Below the pieces are notes generated by a model. The model did not search any database. It was not told the origin of the DNA and saw nothing but the letters and a program-made list of their open reading frames with translations. The position numbers and the translations under genes were made by a program. From Propionibacteriaceae bacterium (GTDB lineage: Bacteria > Actinomycetota > Actinomycetes > Propionibacteriales > Propionibacteriaceae): a stretch of 6,010 nucleotides of DNA. Below, one piece after another: positions 5,355 through 6,010 of this stretch. The DNA lies in contig DAIEHO010000114.1 in assembly GCA_027353565.1 (NCBI GenBank), forward strand, positions 1 to 6,010, in the 5' to 3' direction. How positions within the stretch are numbered: the first letter of the stretch is position 1; each line of letters begins with the position of its first letter.

Positions 5355-6010
5355 TCAGGCAAGGCGGAACACCTGTCTCGGCTGCACGGCGACGAGGTCG
5401 TGGATGATCTCGAGGGCCTCGTCGGCCTCGAGGCGGTGCTCGACGACGAGCTCGGCGAGGTGGGCGCTGTCGATGCGGCGGGACATGTCGTGGCGGGCCG
5501 GGATGGACAGGAACGCCCGGGTGTCATCGATCATGCCGGACGTCTTCGTGAACCCCGCCGGCTCGGTGATCGCCTTGCGGAACCGCTTGATCGCGTCCGG
5601 CGCGTCGATGAACCACCACGGCACGCCCACGTACAGCGACGGGTAGAAGCCCGCCAGCGGGCCGAGCTCGCGGCCGAAGATGGTCTCGTCCATCGTGAAC
5701 ACGACGACCCGGAACGTCGGGTTCGTACCGAACGCCTCGAGCATCGGGCGCAGCGCGCGCGTCGCCTCGACGCTGGTGGAGATGTCGGCGCCCACGTCCG
5801 CCCCGTACTTCTCAAAGGTCGGCGTGTGGTGGTTCCGGAAGGCGGCCGGGTGCATCGTCATGACGAGGCCGTCCTCGGACGCCATACGCGCCATCTCGAA
5901 CAGCATCGTGCGGCGCAGGGCGTCGCCCTCGGCTGACGTGATCTGGCCGGCGCGCGCCTTGCGGTAGACGCGGCTCGCCTCGTCCGCCGGCAGCGGTGTG
6001 GTGTCGAGGT
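5355..6010 (-). CDS. uxaC: Uronate (glucuronate) isomerase, C-terminal part (gene runs off the right edge)
   Basis: UxaC isomerises D-glucuronate to D-fructuronate (and D-galacturonate to D-tagaturonate) and belongs to the amidohydrolase superfamily. About 217 residues are visible, roughly the last half of a protein normally near 470 residues. The coding frame continues to the window edge; the internal ATG at 5906 is not the start, since the upstream residues (LDTTPLPADEASRVY and on) also fit the family. Diagnostic segments are MARMASEDGLVMTMHPAAFR followed by NHH, GADVGADI, VVFTMDET, ELGPLAGFYPSLYVGVPWWF, and GFTKTSGMIDDTRAFLSIPA followed by RHD, which includes the conserved DDTRAF aspartates. 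The next gene, a fructuronate-reductase-type enzyme, begins 4 nt after this stop, which supports one mRNA for both pathway steps. Confidence 0.96.
   Translation of the reverse strand, partial: LDTTPLPADEASRVYRKARAGQITSAEGDALRRTMLFEMARMASEDGLVMTMHPAAFRNHHTPTFEKYGADVGADISTSVEATRALRPMLEAFGTNPTFRVVVFTMDETIFGRELGPLAGFYPSLYVGVPWWFIDAPDAIKRFRKAITEPAGFTKTSGMIDDTRAFLSIPARHDMSRRIDSAHLAELVVEHRLEADEALEIIHDLVAVQPRQVFRLA

Noticed and set aside
5351..5527. Upstream extension of the uxuB frame (59 more residues)
   Set aside because: It lies fully inside the uxaC coding region, consists of Ser/Thr/Pro/Arg runs, and the family normally begins close to the residues that follow the ATG at 5350.

Overview
The window is very GC-rich. 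Every supported gene lies on the minus strand, so the gene order below follows decreasing coordinates. The sequence points to a high-GC actinobacterium: GC-rich third codon positions, a short Streptomyces-type xylose isomerase, and a DsbA-like protein of the mycobacterial Rv2466c (mycothiol-linked) type. I cannot name the genus.

Layout by region. (1) From the right edge to 3998 is a hexuronate pair: the C-terminal part of uronate isomerase (uxaC), followed after 4 nt by a long-chain mannitol/fructuronate dehydrogenase (probably uxuB). (2) From 3932 to 3504 is a stand-alone OsmC peroxiredoxin, followed by a hairpin that may be its terminator. (3) From 3410 to 1505 are three closely spaced genes with gaps of about 30 nt: an E. 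coli-like aspartate carbamoyltransferase (pyrB-type), a 66-residue single-span membrane protein of unknown function, and a DsbA-fold oxidoreductase whose active site reads CPWA instead of CPWC. (4) From 1403 to the left edge is a xylose operon: xylA, overlapping by one base the start of xylB, which leaves the window. The roughly 100-nt gap before xylA holds a good Shine-Dalgarno, a plausible sigma70-type promoter and an imperfect 16-bp palindrome over the -10/start-site region that could be an operator.

How the genes fit together. XylA and XylB convert D-xylose to xylulose 5-phosphate. UxaC and UxuB convert D-glucuronate through fructuronate to mannonate. Together they would suit growth on glucuronoxylan-type plant sugars, but two different functional blocks separate them and the link is inference. 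OsmC and the DsbA-like protein are both thiol-based, and oxidative-stress or detoxification roles are plausible. The carbamoyltransferase sits outside any visible pyrimidine operon.

Most of the window is ordinary chromosomal gene content. I see no mobile element, CRISPR array, RNA gene or clear new system. The points most worth a second look are the CPWA site, the isolated carbamoyltransferase with its small membrane neighbour, and the candidate xyl operator. No gap between genes exceeds about 100 nt.
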